From Pseudochryseolinea flava (GTDB taxonomy: Bacteria > Bacteroidota > Bacteroidia > Cytophagales > Cyclobacteriaceae), in NCBI RefSeq assembly GCF_003286915.1, contig NZ_QMFY01000018.1:47435-111434 (forward strand): DNA of 64,000 bases. Reading direction: 5' to 3'. Below, piece after piece: positions 56,724 through 64,000 of the stretch. The notes beneath the pieces were generated by a model. The model was not told where the DNA came from. It did not search any database and worked only from the letters and a program-made list of their open reading frames with translations. A program made the position numbers and the translations under genes. Position 1 is the first letter of the stretch. Every line of letters begins with the position of its first letter.

Positions 56724-56760
56724 TCCAACTTTCAACCTTTCACTTTGAACTTTTAACTGT
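56724..56760 (-). repeat. Short heptad array upstream of yifB
   Basis: TCAACCTT, TGAACTT and TTAACTG units (6-8 nt) on the plus strand, i.e. TTGAAAG-type units on the minus strand. The remaining sequence of this 269-bp gap holds no recognisable gene. Confidence 0.5.
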
Positions 56761-56870
56761 TTTTGTCAGGAAAACCAGATAGCGTCGTTCATAAAAACTC
56801 TCTAGGTTAACGGTTGAATAATTTACATGCCGTTAGCCATCATTTCATTCATCGAAGCAACCCGTAAATC

Positions 56871-58409
56871 ATGGTAGCCAAAACTTTTGGCGGTGCCGTT
56901 CACGGTGTTGATGCCCGCACAATTATGGTCGAAGTAAGTGTCGACCAAGGATTACGCTTTTTCATGAGCGGACTTCCTGACAATGCCGTCAAGGAAAGTC
57001 AACACCGCGTTGAATCAGCTTTACGTGGTGCCGGATTCTTTTTTCCACGACAAAAGGTTGTTGTCAACCTGGCACCCGCCGATATACGAAAGGAAGGGTC
57101 GGCCTATGATTTATCCATTGCCGTATGTCTACTGAGCGCCTCGGGCCAACTGGTCACCAATATGCTGGAGCAGTACGTGGTCATGGGCGAGCGCACATTA
57201 GAAGGTACGTTGCGCCCAATACGCGGTGTATTGCCCATCGCCATACAAGCACAGCGCGAAGGCTTCAAAGGATTTTTGCTACCGGCCGACAACGCTAAAG
57301 AAGCTGCCATCGTCGAAGGACTAGATGTCTTTCCAATCACCAGTTTACAGGAAGCAGTCGATTTCCTCGGACAAAAAAAAATAATTGAGCCCGTTAAGGT
57401 CGACGCGAAAGAAGTGTTTGCTAATCGCGTAAACCACTATGACATTGATTTCAAAGATGTTCAAGGTCAAGAGAACATCAAACGTGCGCTTGAGATTGCC
57501 GCCGCCGGTGGACACAACGTGATTATGATTGGTCCACCGGGGGCTGGAAAAACCATATTGGCGAAGAGACTACCCTCTATTCTTCCGCCGCTTACACTGA
57601 CGGAAGCACTGGAAACAACGAAGATCCATTCCGTCGCTGGGCGACTTGGTCGCGACGCTACGCTCATGACAACGCGCCCATTTAGAAGTCCGCATCATAC
57701 CATCAGCGACGTTGCCCTCGTTGGTGGCGGTGGTAATCCACAACCGGGTGAGATTTCTTTGTCGAACAACGGCGTGTTGTTTTTAGATGAGCTCCCGGAG
57801 TTTAAACGCACCGTATTGGAAGTAATGCGACAACCCATGGAAGAACGTCGTGTGACAATCTCAAGAGCAAAAACTTCCATCGACTATCCCGCGAACTTTA
57901 TGCTCGTGGCAAGTATGAATCCTTGTCCTTGTGGATACTTCAATCATCCTGAGAAGGAATGTGTTTGTGGCCCTGGTATTGTGCAGCGCTATTTGAGTAA
58001 GATCAGTGGTCCGCTATTAGATCGCATTGATTTGCATGTTGAGGTAGTGCCCGTAAGCTTCGATGAGATGACAGCCAATCGGAAAACGGAGACCAGTGAC
58101 ATTATTCGCGACCGCGTGGTTCAAGCGCGCGCTATCCAATCTGCGCGCTTTAAAGATCTGGATGCTATCCACTGTAATGCGATGATGCCTTCTAACATGG
58201 TGAAGGAAATTTGTGACATCGGTGAAACAGGCAAATCACTTTTGAAAACAGCAATGGAACGATTAGGACTTTCAGCGCGTGCCTACGATCGCATCTTAAA
58301 AGTATCACGAACGGTGGCCGATCTTTCAGGGTCTGATGAAATCAAAGTAGAACATCTTGCCGAAGCGATCCAATATCGAAGCCTTGACCGCGAAGGATGG
58401 GCAGGGTAG
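56871..58409 (+). CDS. comM: YifB/ComM family Mg-chelatase-like AAA ATPase
   Basis: A 512-residue protein with an N-terminal Lon-like (S16-fold) domain without protease residues, the AAA+ module (Walker A GPPGAGKTILAKR, Walker B GVLFLDELPEF) and a C-terminal Mg-chelatase extension with the Cys-rich NPCPCGYFNHPEKECVC. ComM is a branch-migration helicase that lengthens heteroduplex during natural transformation; the general function probably holds here. Single gene. Confidence 0.93.
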   Translation: MVAKTFGGAVHGVDARTIMVEVSVDQGLRFFMSGLPDNAVKESQHRVESALRGAGFFFPRQKVVVNLAPADIRKEGSAYDLSIAVCLLSASGQLVTNMLEQYVVMGERTLEGTLRPIRGVLPIAIQAQREGFKGFLLPADNAKEAAIVEGLDVFPITSLQEAVDFLGQKKIIEPVKVDAKEVFANRVNHYDIDFKDVQGQENIKRALEIAAAGGHNVIMIGPPGAGKTILAKRLPSILPPLTLTEALETTKIHSVAGRLGRDATLMTTRPFRSPHHTISDVALVGGGGNPQPGEISLSNNGVLFLDELPEFKRTVLEVMRQPMEERRVTISRAKTSIDYPANFMLVASMNPCPCGYFNHPEKECVCGPGIVQRYLSKISGPLLDRIDLHVEVVPVSFDEMTANRKTETSDIIRDRVVQARAIQSARFKDLDAIHCNAMMPSNMVKEICDIGETGKSLLKTAMERLGLSARAYDRILKVSRTVADLSGSDEIKVEHLAEAIQYRSLDREGWAG

Positions 58410-58427
58410 GTGATGCGCACCTCAGTG

Positions 58428-58450
58428 CCTCGAACACTTGAACACTTCTT
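58428..58450 (+). repeat. Octad repeat after comM
   Basis: CTCGAACA and CTTGAACA in tandem 18 nt after the comM stop codon, the same unit as at 45130-45145. Confidence 0.5.
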
Positions 58451-58564
58451 CAGATACACCCAGGAACCGCTTTTTGTTATTGGTTGTCGCTGCGGTGTGA
58501 TGGAGTTGACGAAATTTCTATACGGGTTGATAATTTCTTATATTTCTTTTTTGAAGTTCCCCAT

Positions 58565-59089
58565 ATGCGACTCATCATCATTATTACACTACTCACCATT
58601 CAACAAACTTTCGGGCAGGGCCAGAAATTCGAGATCAAGGAAGCAAACATGATATTTCAAGTGCCCAATAAAGAATGGTCACTTGCAACAAAGAAGGAGG
58701 GTGATTTGGTGTCTTACATATTTAAACGAAATCCCGTCACCGACAGTAACGGGCGCAAGATTATTCCTGCGATGATGATTTATGTTGAAGATGCTGCGGA
58801 TTACGATCAAGACGTCACGATGTATACAATTAACAAAAGGCTTCAATTTCAAGTTGACGTAGATAAAATGATGATTCATGAGAATGAAAATTATCCGATC
58901 TCATACAAGAACTCAATCGTTACAATGTGTCGTTATTCCGATGGTGGGCTTGATCATATTCTCTACATGATTCACATCATCACAAAAGAAAATAAAGGTA
59001 TTCAGATATACATGGACATGACAAAAGACTTAGTAGGTGAATATGAACAAGAATTTTGGGAAGCCATGAAATCAATCAAGGAAATCTAG
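58565..59089 (+). CDS. Hypothetical secreted protein
   Basis: A 174-residue protein starting at ATG 58565 with signal peptide MRLIIIITLLTIQQTFG; the longer frame to 58484 has no signal at its start. The mature part holds alternating strands and helices (MIFQVPNKEWSLATK, then GRKIIPAMMIYVEDAADYDQD), ending in a helix. It resembles small periplasmic PsbP-like proteins that carry no catalytic motif. Function unknown. Confidence 0.68.
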   Translation: MRLIIIITLLTIQQTFGQGQKFEIKEANMIFQVPNKEWSLATKKEGDLVSYIFKRNPVTDSNGRKIIPAMMIYVEDAADYDQDVTMYTINKRLQFQVDVDKMMIHENENYPISYKNSIVTMCRYSDGGLDHILYMIHIITKENKGIQIYMDMTKDLVGEYEQEFWEAMKSIKEI

Positions 59090-59117
59090 TATTATTACCG
59101 ACGTTAATTAAAGCAAG

Positions 59118-59369
59118 ATGAAACAAAGAAGTCTATCAGAACTTACAGACCAGGAGTTGCTACAGGAGGTAAAAAAAAGGAAGTCGACGTCAATTGTGAA
59201 TGCATTATTGGTAGGCTTTCTTATCGGTGTTATCGTGTATAGCGTGATAAAAAATACATGGGGATTTTTAACGCTAATCCCGATATTCTTTGCATACTGG
59301 CTTATCAATAAGTCGAAGAGAGATGAGCAAGAACTTGAAAATTTGCTAAAGCAGCGAAACTTAAAATAA
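59118..59369 (+). CDS. Small two-helix membrane protein
   Basis: An 83-residue protein with a charged N-terminal helix (LSELTDQELLQEVKKRK), two membrane segments in residues 27-63 and a charged C-terminal tail. This kind of small protein is common in Bacteroidota and uncharacterised. 28 nt after the secreted protein, same direction. Confidence 0.7.
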   Translation: MKQRSLSELTDQELLQEVKKRKSTSIVNALLVGFLIGVIVYSVIKNTWGFLTLIPIFFAYWLINKSKRDEQELENLLKQRNLK

Positions 59370-59383
59370 AACTAGTGGCATAG

Positions 59384-59890
59384 CTACTGAAGTTTGCTCT
59401 TCTTAACATCTTGGATGATCGCTTTGGAGACGATAATAAGTTTTTTCTCGATCTGCTTAGCGAGTAGTTCAAGGTCATCAAAATTGGGAGCGTCGATCAA
59501 CGATGTTTCGAGAATTGCATAAGTAGGTTTAGTGGTTCGCCCTTCGTTCCACTGTGTTGTTTTAAAAAACGCCCAATACTTTTCTTGAATCGGAATAGTT
59601 TGTCCGAGTAACCAAATCTCGAATCGCATTTTGCTGTGGTTAAGAACCAATCCGAACTTTAGTTTTCGTTCTTTGAGGAAATCGTTTGTGTAATAGAAGT
59701 AGGTATAATCCATGTATCCTTGAAACAGATTCCCGACGGCATAATGCTTCGCTAATTTCTTTTCAAGGGTAGATCCTAATCGCATCACAAATTTGACGAG
59801 CCCTGCGTAAGCTTGTTGGATGTCACCTTTGTCGAGTTGAGCTTTGTACGCCGCAACGTGGTGAGAGAACTTTGATGGAGGCGTGTTCAT
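59384..59890 (-). CDS. DUF7000-like hypothetical protein
   Basis: A 168-residue soluble protein. Features remembered from the DUF7000 type family: N-terminal AAYKAQLDKGDIQQAYAGL, central FQGYMDYTYFYYTNDFLKERKLKFGLVLNH (cited in part) and RFEIWLLGQ. No known activity. The assignment to that family is by recollection of the motif pattern and not certain. Confidence 0.6.
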   Translation of the reverse strand: MNTPPSKFSHHVAAYKAQLDKGDIQQAYAGLVKFVMRLGSTLEKKLAKHYAVGNLFQGYMDYTYFYYTNDFLKERKLKFGLVLNHSKMRFEIWLLGQTIPIQEKYWAFFKTTQWNEGRTTKPTYAILETSLIDAPNFDDLELLAKQIEKKLIIVSKAIIQDVKKSKLQ

Positions 59891-60054
59891 GAATTAAGAT
59901 TTCTCGCTGATCTTCGGTCAAGATAAACTTATTGTATGGGATTCTTAAGATTTATTTTTTTTCTTGGATTTCAATGTTACGTTACGCATGAAAATCCTTC
60001 ATAATAATATAAGATGGTCAATTATAAGGGCTTCTTGTCGGTGCAATCTTTTTG

Positions 60055-60423
60055 ATGCCCTCCCTTTTTCAGAAAGGCGGCGTTAGGGATGTGTTTCACT
60101 ATTGTACGATACTAATCGTGATAGTCGTTTCGGCTGTAATGAACATTCCTGTAAAAAGGTATTCATTTTTCAAGTGGGTTGTCGTTTCACTCACGTTTTC
60201 CATCGGTGCGCTGTATGTAACAACGTTCTTCCTTGGAGATATTGTCATTGAGATGTGTTATGGTGACAAGACGTGGATGTTATATGACGGTAAGCACAGA
60301 CTCGCTGCTAACTTCATGTACTACGGATTTAATGTTTTAATTTTGATGATGTTAAATTTGGTATATAACAATATTGCTCGACGAATTCAGTCACAAAGCA
60401 ATAATAGTAGTCAACAAAATTAA
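60055..60423 (+). CDS. Hypothetical membrane protein
   Basis: A 122-residue protein from ATG 60055 with three hydrophobic segments (about 18-33, 43-65, 85-105) and a polar Ser/Asn/Gln tail. The N-terminus looks abrupt: the in-frame stop lies just 27 nt upstream of ATG, and an overlapping frame starting at ATG 59989 encodes 32 residues, so the real N-terminus may be truncated or frameshifted. Family not recognised. Confidence 0.55.
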   Translation: MPSLFQKGGVRDVFHYCTILIVIVVSAVMNIPVKRYSFFKWVVVSLTFSIGALYVTTFFLGDIVIEMCYGDKTWMLYDGKHRLAANFMYYGFNVLILMMLNLVYNNIARRIQSQSNNSSQQN

Positions 60424-60430
60424 TTTTCTG

Positions 60431-61045
60431 ATGACAATTTCTCTAAAACAATTTGAACTGACATTGGTAGATGTTCAAGTTGAGCTGTGTGAGGCGTGGA
60501 AATATTTTTTTAAGGAATTCTCAGGCGTAATCATTCATCATGGAAAATTTCAGGAGGTAAAAGAATTCGATTGCTTGGTGAGCCCGGCCAATTCTTTTGG
60601 ATTGATGGATGGAGGTATTGACTTAGCCATAAGAAATTATTTCGGAATGCAAATTCAAGAAAATGTTCGAAAGGTAATTGAGGAAGATTTTTATGGAGAG
60701 CAACCGGTGGGAAGCTCCATTATTGTAGATACTGGAAATGAAAATCACCCGTTTTTGGCACATACGCCGACCATGAGAGTTCCCAGCGACATTTCAAACA
60801 CTGACAACGTTTATAATGCGACATTCGCCATGCTTCGCGCCGTCGCCAACCATAACAAGCATGATGCGCGTAAAATCAAGAAAATATTATGTCCTGGATT
60901 AGGAACAGCCACTGGTAGAGTGTCACCCAAAGAAGCAGCAAGACAAATGGTCTTGGCGTATCGTAATTTTATTAATCCGTCGACGAATTTAGTTTGGCCG
61001 GATCTGATGAAGCGCAATCGGGAAGTCATGAAGTCTGATGAATGA
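60431..61045 (+). CDS. Macro domain protein
   Basis: A 204-residue protein from ATG 60431; the ORF is open 19 codons upstream, overlapping the preceding gene. The macro (ADP-ribose binding) fold is shown by CLVSPANSFGLMDGGIDLAI (residues 46-65) and the loop CPGLGTATGRVSP. Such proteins bind or hydrolyse ADP-ribose derivatives; no DarT or other ADP-ribosyltransferase gene is adjacent, so a toxin-antitoxin role is not supported. 7 nt after the membrane protein gene. Confidence 0.85.
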   Translation: MTISLKQFELTLVDVQVELCEAWKYFFKEFSGVIIHHGKFQEVKEFDCLVSPANSFGLMDGGIDLAIRNYFGMQIQENVRKVIEEDFYGEQPVGSSIIVDTGNENHPFLAHTPTMRVPSDISNTDNVYNATFAMLRAVANHNKHDARKIKKILCPGLGTATGRVSPKEAARQMVLAYRNFINPSTNLVWPDLMKRNREVMKSDE

Positions 61046-61063
61046 TTTAGAAAGATGTTTTAA

Positions 61064-61459
61064 ATGAAATTAAACTTAGTCGTATTAAAAACTTTAACAC
61101 CCGATGCGCTCGCAGATTTCTATACGCAATTGGGGTTGACCTTCGAACAGCATCGTCATGGTACAGGGCCGCTGCATTACGCCGCGACGCTGGATGATGT
61201 TGTGTTTGAAATTTATCCCTTACCAAAAGATAAAGAAAGAACGGACGATACCCTGCGACTCGGTTTTAATGTTAACAACTTGGATGACCTGATTCAGCGA
61301 TTAAGAGCCAACGGAAACAAAATCGTGAAAGCACCAGCGCTAACAGAATGGGGCTACGTAGCTGTCGTTGAGGATTCTGATGGTAGAAAAATGTCAAAAA
61401 AGCTTGATGCGCGTGTGAGCCCAGCTGTAATTGGGTGTATTGACGACTTTGGTGGATAA
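61064..61459 (+). CDS. VOC (glyoxalase/bleomycin resistance) family protein
   Basis: A 131-residue vicinal-oxygen-chelate fold protein: the first beta-alpha-beta unit LNLVVLKTLTPDALADFYTQ, the strand VVFEIYPLP and a final DSDGRKM typical of the second unit. The metal ligand His at the usual first position is replaced (LVVLKT), so it may not bind metal in the standard way. 18 nt after the macro gene. Confidence 0.8.
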   Translation: MKLNLVVLKTLTPDALADFYTQLGLTFEQHRHGTGPLHYAATLDDVVFEIYPLPKDKERTDDTLRLGFNVNNLDDLIQRLRANGNKIVKAPALTEWGYVAVVEDSDGRKMSKKLDARVSPAVIGCIDDFGG

Positions 61460-61603
61460 TCAATATCAGGGAGCTGAAAGGAGTCTCTTTAGGCGTTAGA
61501 TTTACTATGTTACGGATAAAATAATTGGCGTCCACTCACGCGGAGCAAAAGCAATTCGTAATTTCGTGCCGGCACACTCGGAACCCACGTTGGCCAACAT
61601 TTC

Positions 61604-62452
61604 ATGATTACACGCATAACTTCCCTCATCACTGTACTTATTTTAACGATTGCTTGTGCTCACGGGCAGGCTTATGAGCCACTGGCATTAGCAAAAAAGA
61701 TATTCGACAAAGATACGTTGTCAAATATTGCCACTTATGTAATTGGCGAATACAAGGGGAGACCGCACGGTGGAGACTTAGGCAAAGGTGCAAAAACGCG
61801 CTTCATGCTTCTTGAGCAAACTGCGGAAAGCGCTGTCGTTAATATGACTGTGTTGGATTCGACTGGCGTAGGGTTTGATACTTATCTTCATTTTAAGAAA
61901 GAAACCATTTGGAAGATGAGTGCCTTTAGAGCATTAGCGCAGACGGGCATCATTGATAGAATTAAAACGCAACTTGAAAAGATGTCGCAAGCCGACGTCG
62001 ATCGTGTTGTTGCTGAAGTTAAAAAGAATGGGAAGGACAAGTTCTCAATGTTCTCCTCACAAGAAGAATACAATTTCCTTCTAGGAAACGCAAAACTCAC
62101 ACTTGCGTTAGATGATCATATTGTTCAGCATTTTGTTGAGAATATGGCGGTTTTTGAACAGCTCAAAGACCTTGCGATAGCGGAGCTCAAGAACAAAAAA
62201 AATGATGAAGAGGGAAGTATTAAGTTGATTGCACAATCGAAACGTGAATATGAAAGGCTTTTTATCGCGCGTGTCTCCTCGGGAGGCGATGAGTTGGGCA
62301 ATGGTATTAATTTTTTTATTGGCGGGGTAATCGATAATGCCGTTGGCTATATCTACGTACAAGACAAAAAAGACTTGCCAAGGATGAGCCCGAATGGTGT
62401 AATCATGATCAGAGAGATTGGTGCGGGATGGTATATTTATAAGACTACATAA
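61604..62452 (+). CDS. Hypothetical secreted protein
   Basis: A 282-residue exported protein; the N-terminus ends in TIACAHGQ, so it is either a lipoprotein (Cys 18) or cleaved after Ala. The mature part lacks membrane segments and has a YVIGEYKGRPHGGDLGKGAK start, a long helical centre and a C-terminal IYVQDKKDLPRMSP turn. No family recognised. Upstream of the GH25 gene by 20 nt. Confidence 0.7.
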   Translation: MITRITSLITVLILTIACAHGQAYEPLALAKKIFDKDTLSNIATYVIGEYKGRPHGGDLGKGAKTRFMLLEQTAESAVVNMTVLDSTGVGFDTYLHFKKETIWKMSAFRALAQTGIIDRIKTQLEKMSQADVDRVVAEVKKNGKDKFSMFSSQEEYNFLLGNAKLTLALDDHIVQHFVENMAVFEQLKDLAIAELKNKKNDEEGSIKLIAQSKREYERLFIARVSSGGDELGNGINFFIGGVIDNAVGYIYVQDKKDLPRMSPNGVIMIREIGAGWYIYKTT

Positions 62453-62472
62453 TGTGTACATCTGAATAGTGC

Positions 62473-63180
62473 ATGAAGAAGTTTGTCATCATCGGAATAA
62501 TTTCTGTAGCCGTTATCGGTATATGTTATGCTTACCTGATTTTCGTAGGGCAGTTAAGATTTAACTACCCCGACAAAGACGAGTTTCCAATCGTTGGAAT
62601 AGACATTTCGCATCATCAAGGTAAAATGAATTGGGCGGCGTTGCGGACGGAGGATATTTCGTTTGTGATTATCAAGGCAACGGAGGGAGTTGATTACAAG
62701 GATCCGCGATTCAATACGAATTGGACCATGAGTAAGCAACAGGGTTATAAAACCGGAGCATATCATTTTTATCGCATTTGCAAAAATGGAAAAGAACAAG
62801 CCGCAAATTTTATTGCAACGGTGCCGAATGAAGACAATAACTTGCCACCAACAATCGATCTGGAATTCGGTGGTAATTGTAAAACTGATAAGAGCAAAGC
62901 ACAAATTCTTGAAGAGGTAAATGAATTTCTGCAAATATTGGAGAGTCATTATAACAAAAAGCCGATCATTTATGTGACGCATGAATTTTATGACGATTAC
63001 TTGGTCGATGAATTTACAGAATATCCGATTTGGATCAGGGATATTTTTAAGAGACCTGTATTGCGTGATAAGCGTGATTGGCTCATCTGGCAATTTGCCA
63101 ACAGAGCGCATCTCAACGGTATCGACATGTATGTGGACTTGAATGTTTTGAATGGAAAATCTATCGATGTACTGCAGTAG
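62473..63180 (+). CDS. Glycoside hydrolase family 25 lysozyme
   Basis: A 235-residue protein with an N-terminal membrane anchor (residues 4-27) and a GH25 barrel. The catalytic acid pair sits in GIDISHHQG (Asp) and PPTIDLEFGG (Asp and Glu); IKATEGVDYKDPRF is also conserved. GH25 enzymes are 1,4-beta-N-acetylmuramidases; with the anchor this one would act in the periplasm on peptidoglycan. No phage genes are near. Confidence 0.9.
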   Translation: MKKFVIIGIISVAVIGICYAYLIFVGQLRFNYPDKDEFPIVGIDISHHQGKMNWAALRTEDISFVIIKATEGVDYKDPRFNTNWTMSKQQGYKTGAYHFYRICKNGKEQAANFIATVPNEDNNLPPTIDLEFGGNCKTDKSKAQILEEVNEFLQILESHYNKKPIIYVTHEFYDDYLVDEFTEYPIWIRDIFKRPVLRDKRDWLIWQFANRAHLNGIDMYVDLNVLNGKSIDVLQ

Positions 63181-63231
63181 TAACACGCGACCTAATAAAC
63201 TCTTACTAGTGGAGTATAACAGAACATATTA

Positions 63232-63699
63232 ATGAAATTTATTACATTTTTCGCGCTGATATTTTCGCTGTCGCTGTATGTGAAGGGGCAAGATGCCTTA
63301 GACTCTCTACTTAATGCGCAAGGACTACACGGACTAGCGGTATCGGTTAATCGTAAAGTTAGTGTTGAACCTTTTTCGCAAGTGCAATCAGTAGGTTACG
63401 TTTACTTCTCTACTAGTTCAGACACTGTCGGGTTTTATATTATTGAGCATAATTTGAGCGACTCACAACAGTTCCAGGACGTCATGCGAAAGAGATTAAT
63501 TTCGTCGAGCTGTCAATTTAAACCCCATCGGAATTGGAAGAAGAACTTCATGAGTTTCACAAAAGGTAATTTCTATTTTGTTGCACCACTTTGTGCATGC
63601 ACTACTGTTCGCGATAGCGGGTGTGCGAGACTTGCTCGGAAGATTAATCAGTGGGCGCTTTTAACAGTTTCGCCGGGTTTAAACCCGGCGAAACGTTGA
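63232..63699 (+). CDS. Hypothetical secreted protein ending in a palindrome
   Basis: A 155-residue protein with a signal peptide (cleavage after VKG, about residue 19). The mature part is mainly strands; a CACTT segment and Arg/Lys-rich end follow. The last codons (VSPGLNPAK) are contributed by a perfect 28-bp palindrome, so the native C-terminus may have been different and the gene may be disrupted at its 3' end. No family recognised. Confidence 0.6.
   Translation: MKFITFFALIFSLSLYVKGQDALDSLLNAQGLHGLAVSVNRKVSVEPFSQVQSVGYVYFSTSSDTVGFYIIEHNLSDSQQFQDVMRKRLISSSCQFKPHRNWKKNFMSFTKGNFYFVAPLCACTTVRDSGCARLARKINQWALLTVSPGLNPAKR
63667..63694. repeat. Perfect 28-bp palindrome
   Basis: Two 14-nt arms, GTTTCGCCGGGTTT and its exact reverse complement, meet without a loop. 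It lies over the end of the preceding CDS and is not followed by a T run, so it is a poor terminator. It could be a dispersed repeat or recombination site. Confidence 0.7.
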
Positions 63700-63711
63700 G
63701 TTCGGTGACAG

Positions 63712-63897
63712 TCACTTTATACTCGTGCTTTTAAATTCCTCATCCTTTATTTCTGGATTTTGGATAACGTCGCTGATGACAACCGTTAATATTGTTTGAT
63801 CTCCAATTTTACTGACCTGTTTCGTGGATATCATCAAGCCATTAAAATCTTTGTAGTCATAGTAATATGTATCGTATCCACCCGACCAACTACATCT
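63712..63897 (-). pseudogene. C-terminal remnant of a minus-strand gene cut by an insertion
   Basis: The frame ending at TGA (63712-63714) is open for 61 codons and protein-like (GGYDTYYYDYKDFNGLM, then STKQVSKIGDQTI), then meets a stop at 63898-63900 with no plausible start. The 5' part of the gene is missing here, where the IS66-like element appears to begin. The remnant has the strand pattern of an envelope beta protein; identity unknown. Confidence 0.6.
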
Positions 63898-64000
63898 TTA
63901 CCGGCGCATAAATTAGGTATTGCTTTGTGATAAAAAAAAACATGAAGCATTCACCAGAACAAATGCAAGCCACGATAAATGAGTGGAAGAATTCAGGGCT
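63890..64000 (+). mobile_element. Left end of an IS66-like insertion sequence (partial)
   Basis: The sequence from about 63895 (TTTACCGGCGCATAAATT) to the window end looks like an IS left end followed by the first transposition gene 45 nt on. Length and TIR cannot be checked because the element runs past the window. Confidence 0.5.
63942..64000 (+). CDS. IS66-type accessory protein TnpA, start only
   Basis: Nineteen codons starting at ATG 63942, reading MKHSPEQMQATINEWKNSG. That opening, a charged start followed by a helix with Trp and Lys, is that of the small helix-turn-helix TnpA protein of IS66 elements, which continues with a Leu/Ser-rich recognition helix. The rest lies outside the window. 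Confidence 0.55.
   Translation, partial: MKHSPEQMQATINEWKNSG

Noticed and set aside
60431..61045. Macro protein as antitoxin of a DarTG-type system
   Set aside because: No ADP-ribosyltransferase toxin gene lies next to it.
62473..63180. GH25 lysozyme as a prophage endolysin
   Set aside because: It has its own membrane anchor and no phage structural, holin or integrase genes are present.

Overview
The window comes from a Bacteroidota chromosome, most likely of the Cytophagales type (an inference from gene content; the genus cannot be read from the sequence). Pointers are type IX secretion genes (a PorQ homologue and a PorE-like TPR/propeller/OmpA protein), a zinc-free L31 type B protein, DUF4421 and LPP20 lipoprotein families, a bacterial GH3 protein, very few Shine-Dalgarno sequences, and TAnnTTTG promoter elements of the Bacteroidota kind. 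No tRNA, rRNA or CRISPR array was seen. One IS66-like element starts at the right edge.

Layout. 0-7.4 kb: a broken conserved gene with an in-frame stop, small membrane and secreted proteins, two LPP20-type lipoproteins, a microprotein plus two tandem membrane J-domain proteins, a SUI1/YciH factor and a YitT protein. 7.5-13 kb: nuoABCD only, followed by Nnr (NAD(P)H-hydrate repair), apt and a LON-substrate-binding-domain protein. 13.3-15.9 kb: two paralogous secreted two-repeat proteins and a double UspA protein. 15.9-26.6 kb: a 1.4-kDa-scale TPR-CHAT protein of about 1,415 residues, a fused small/large-subunit methylmalonyl-CoA mutase, dnaA and an HtrA protease. 26.7-31 kb: GH3, dxr, rseP. 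31-39.2 kb: PorE-like protein, lon, porQ, hslU and a DUF4421 protein. 39.2-52.3 kb: CHAP protein, SixA phosphatase, LpxL-type acyltransferase, folA/fmt, a frameshifted gene, an APC permease, an RmlD-like reductase, a cyclophilin, hemC, holB, a sugar nucleotidyltransferase-like protein and rpmE2. 52.4-58.4 kb: Wzi-like outer-membrane protein, MsbA-like ABC exporter, YifB/ComM ATPase. 58.5-64 kb: a looser accessory stretch of hypothetical, macro-domain, VOC and GH25 genes ending in an IS66-like insertion that has cut a minus-strand gene.

Functional threads: outer-membrane and cell-envelope biogenesis (PorE/PorQ, lipid A acyltransferase, MsbA, Wzi-like, RseP, HtrA, LPP20 lipoproteins), proteostasis (Lon, HslU, J proteins, cyclophilin), and core metabolism (Nuo, Dxr, HemC, FolA, Apt).

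The most unusual signal is not a gene. From about 31 kb to 58.5 kb many intergenic spaces hold degenerate 7-bp tandem arrays. Most begin at, or contain, the stop codon of the preceding gene and run in its sense orientation. Different loci share ordered units, the unit sequence can change while the 7-bp phase is kept, and one array is built into a 39-bp higher-order repeat.
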